Below, one piece after another: positions 62,449 through 64,000 of a DNA stretch of 64,000 nt. Position 1 is the stretch's first letter. The number at the start of each line of letters is the position of its first letter. Made by a program: the position numbers and the translations under genes. The notes beneath the pieces are model-generated. The model was not told the DNA's origin. It saw only the letters and a list, made by a program, of their open reading frames with translations, and searched no databases. Source of the DNA: Marivivens geojensis (GTDB lineage: Bacteria; Pseudomonadota; Alphaproteobacteria; Rhodobacterales; Rhodobacteraceae); assembly GCF_023540835.1 (NCBI RefSeq), contig NZ_JALKCU010000001.1, positions 1,331,026-1,395,025 of the forward strand, given 5' to 3'.

Positions 62449-63300
62449 ATGATCCAGATTCAATCCGATATCATTTGTCTCCGCGCCCCCAATCCGTCTC
62501 CGCTGACCTTCACAGGAACGAATACATATATAGTAGGCAGCGACCGCGTAACGGTCATCGATCCTGGTCCGTATATAGATAGTCATCTCGACTCGATCTT
62601 GATGCTGATCGACGGTCGCCCTGTGGATGCGATTATCGTAACCCATTCTCACTTGGATCATTCGCCTTTGGCTCGTCCGCTGTCAGATCGGTGCGGTGCA
62701 CCTGTTTTTGCATTTGGGGGGCCGAATGCGGGGCGAAGCGAGGTGATGCAGACCCTTGTCGGCGCAATCGGTGGAGGGGAGGGGGCCGATACCGCCTTTG
62801 CCCCAGATCGAACGGTTGTCGATGGCGAAGCGATTGGCGACTTCCGCGCTATTCACACGCCGGGCCACATGGGGAACCATATCTGTCTCTTATATAAGGA
62901 TGTGCTTTTCTCGGGTGATCATGTGATGGGCTGGGCGACATCGCTTGTTTCTCCGCCAGATGGTGACCTCACAGATTTCATGGCCTCTTGTCGTAAACTG
63001 CAAACAATCCCTGCGCGTCGCTATCTGCCTGGGCATGGTGACCCGATTAAGGATCCCATGGCGCGGCTCGATTGGTTGATTGCACATCGGTTAGAGCGTG
63101 AAGCCCAGATCATGTCAGCGCTTATGGCGGGCGCAGATACCGCAGATCTCGTCACCGCTAAGGTTTATGCGGATGTCGATGCGGGCCTTCATTTCGCGGC
63201 AAAACGTAATGTGATAGCCCACCTTATTGACTTAACACAACAAAAGCGGATTGCGCCTGTCGGTATATTGTCCGTCGATGCCGTGTTTCGACCTCTGTGA
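62449..63300 (+). CDS. MBL-fold metallo-hydrolase, LACTB2-like
   Basis: A 283-residue hydrolase of the metallo-beta-lactamase fold. The zinc motif HSHLDH (His66, His68, Asp70, His71), GHMGNHICLL, FSGDHVMGW and YLPGHGDP supply the metal ligands. A C-terminal winged-helix-like part (FAAKRNVIAHLIDLTQQKRIA) matches LACTB2-type ribonucleases. The natural substrate is unknown. It is divergent from the kinase with GAGGAAAGCAGCAT ahead of the ATG. Confidence 0.88.
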   Translation: MIQIQSDIICLRAPNPSPLTFTGTNTYIVGSDRVTVIDPGPYIDSHLDSILMLIDGRPVDAIIVTHSHLDHSPLARPLSDRCGAPVFAFGGPNAGRSEVMQTLVGAIGGGEGADTAFAPDRTVVDGEAIGDFRAIHTPGHMGNHICLLYKDVLFSGDHVMGWATSLVSPPDGDLTDFMASCRKLQTIPARRYLPGHGDPIKDPMARLDWLIAHRLEREAQIMSALMAGADTADLVTAKVYADVDAGLHFAAKRNVIAHLIDLTQQKRIAPVGILSVDAVFRPL

Positions 63301-63371
63301 AGATTGGTCGAAAAAACTTGTCCTTACCCTCTTGCAGCGTTTTGGCACCCTAGCTATACAGCGCGACATAT

Positions 63372-63446
63372 TCCGGCGTAGCTCAGCGGTAGAGCAGTTG
63401 ACTGTTAATCAATTGGCCGTAGGTTCGATCCCTACCGCCGGAGCCA
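63372..63446 (+). tRNA. tRNA-Asn (GTT), copy 1
   Basis: A 75-nt cloverleaf with encoded CCA. The acceptor TCCGGCG pairs with CGCCGGA and the loop CTGTTAA gives anticodon GTT. A nearly identical gene lies 124 bases downstream and differs only at 63417 (C here, T in copy 2). Confidence 0.96.
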
Positions 63447-63495
63447 AACACCCTTCTCGCAGCGGGGTCCCAATCGGGAAAGATGCGAACGGCAT

Positions 63496-63570
63496 TCCGG
63501 CGTAGCTCAGCGGTAGAGCAGTTGACTGTTAATCAATTGGTCGTAGGTTCGATCCCTACCGCCGGAGCCA
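63496..63570 (+). tRNA. tRNA-Asn (GTT), copy 2
   Basis: Same as copy 1 except for T at 63541. It has encoded CCA. The short spacing suggests a tandem duplication and cotranscription; a terminator follows. Confidence 0.96.
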
Positions 63571-63599
63571 AACTTCCCAAATAGTCATGACAGCCAGAG

Positions 63600-63630
63600 C
63601 AAACCCAAAGGGTTTGGTTTGTTTTCTTTT
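63600..63630 (+). terminator. Terminator after the tRNA-Asn pair
   Basis: CAAACCC (63600-63606) pairs with GGGTTTG (63610-63616) around AAA and is followed by T-rich GTTTGTTTTCTTTT. Confidence 0.7.
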
Positions 63631-63651
63631 CGATTTGTCGGGGCAGGGCGC

Positions 63652-63813
63652 CTAGCGGGTGAATCGTTTCAGTGTGCGAGTCACTGTGGGGTCGATTCCA
63701 GAAGGTGAGTCTCCCAATTTTGCTGCGACTGCATCGTCGGTATCACCTTCAAAGAGCGAAAAGTGATGGCGGTATGTGCCATATTCGGTTTTCAGGGATG
63801 CATTTCGGCGCAG
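63652..63813 (-). pseudogene. Possible protein remnant on the minus strand
   Basis: A 53-codon open stretch with protein-like character (YGTYRHHFSLFEGDTDDAVA, then GIDPTVTRTLKRFTR) ends at TAG 63652-63654. It has no in-frame ATG, GTG or TTG; an upstream AAGGAGTTTC-ATG near 63823 is in another frame. A frameshifted small gene is therefore likelier than an intact one. I do not recognise the family. The rest of the final 190 bases shows no supported feature. Confidence 0.35.
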
Positions 63814-64000
63814 TCAGGAGCATGAAACTCCTTGTTTTGTTGGGTGATGCAGAAATTTTACATTTTTCGTCATTTCGCTCTTGCGGGTTTTGGGTGATAA
63901 CCTTAGAACCCCCTTCACCGGCGGCGCTGAGGCGCGGTTGGGGCGGACGGAACGGCCGGATGGCTGGGAAGTTTGGGAAAAATTAGAGGTATTTCGGGCG

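Overview
The window looks like chromosomal DNA of an alphaproteobacterium of the Roseobacter group (Rhodobacteraceae). This is inferred from gene order and protein types: argS–SPOR–nagZ–scpAB, rpmF–plsX–fabH–ihfA–merR, the two-domain long dCTP deaminase, OlsB for ornithine lipid, an APS-reductase type CysH in a cysG–DUF2849–cysI–cysH–DUF934–fpr operon, DUF5368, and dctB/dctD beside a TRAP transporter. It was read by eye; no database search was run.

Layout. 1–12.9 kb is mostly core: the argS tail, a SPOR protein, NagZ, ScpA/ScpB, a rhodanese, Dcd, tRNA-Pro, a phosphoglycolate phosphatase, a MerR regulator, IHF alpha, FabH/PlsX/L32/DUF177, a BamE-like lipoprotein, OlsB and KdsA. 12.9–18.9 kb is the assimilatory sulfate/sulfite reduction operon with a divergent Lrp/AsnC regulator. 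18.9–26.6 kb has a cytochrome P450, a DctB/DctD-like two-component pair (the DctD lacks the sigma-54 contact loop and the Walker A lysine), then a dctPQM TRAP operon behind tandem palindromes. 26.6–37.9 kb has TpiA, a 2OG-Fe(II) oxygenase, two Fe-S assembly proteins, tgt flanked on both sides by paralogous two-gene cassettes of small GAF-like proteins, Lon, an HU-like protein and three tRNAs.

38–47.5 kb is visibly more AT-rich. It holds cydDC, cydAB and the tiny cydX, then a Tat-exported sulfide:quinone-reductase-like flavoprotein with a DUF5368 partner. FNR-type boxes precede cydA and the flavoprotein, and a decayed IS6-family element with recognisable ends follows. 47.6–60.2 kb reads as one catabolic locus: a TctE/TctD-like sensor pair, TctC, a TctA–TctB fusion, a PrpF-type isomerase, a stress protein, a D-2-hydroxyacid dehydrogenase, an AbrB-type membrane protein, a GntR regulator and TcuA/TcuB. 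Together these suggest uptake of a tricarboxylate such as tricarballylate or trans-aconitate and its conversion to cis-aconitate. 60.7–64 kb has a glyoxalase-fold protein, a lone EnvZ-like kinase, an MBL-fold hydrolase and two tRNA-Asn genes, and ends in sequence with no intact gene that I can support.

The points most worth a second look are the mirrored GAF-like gene pairs around tgt, the degenerate DctD regulator with its well-conserved operators, and the composite tricarboxylate locus with its transporter fusion.
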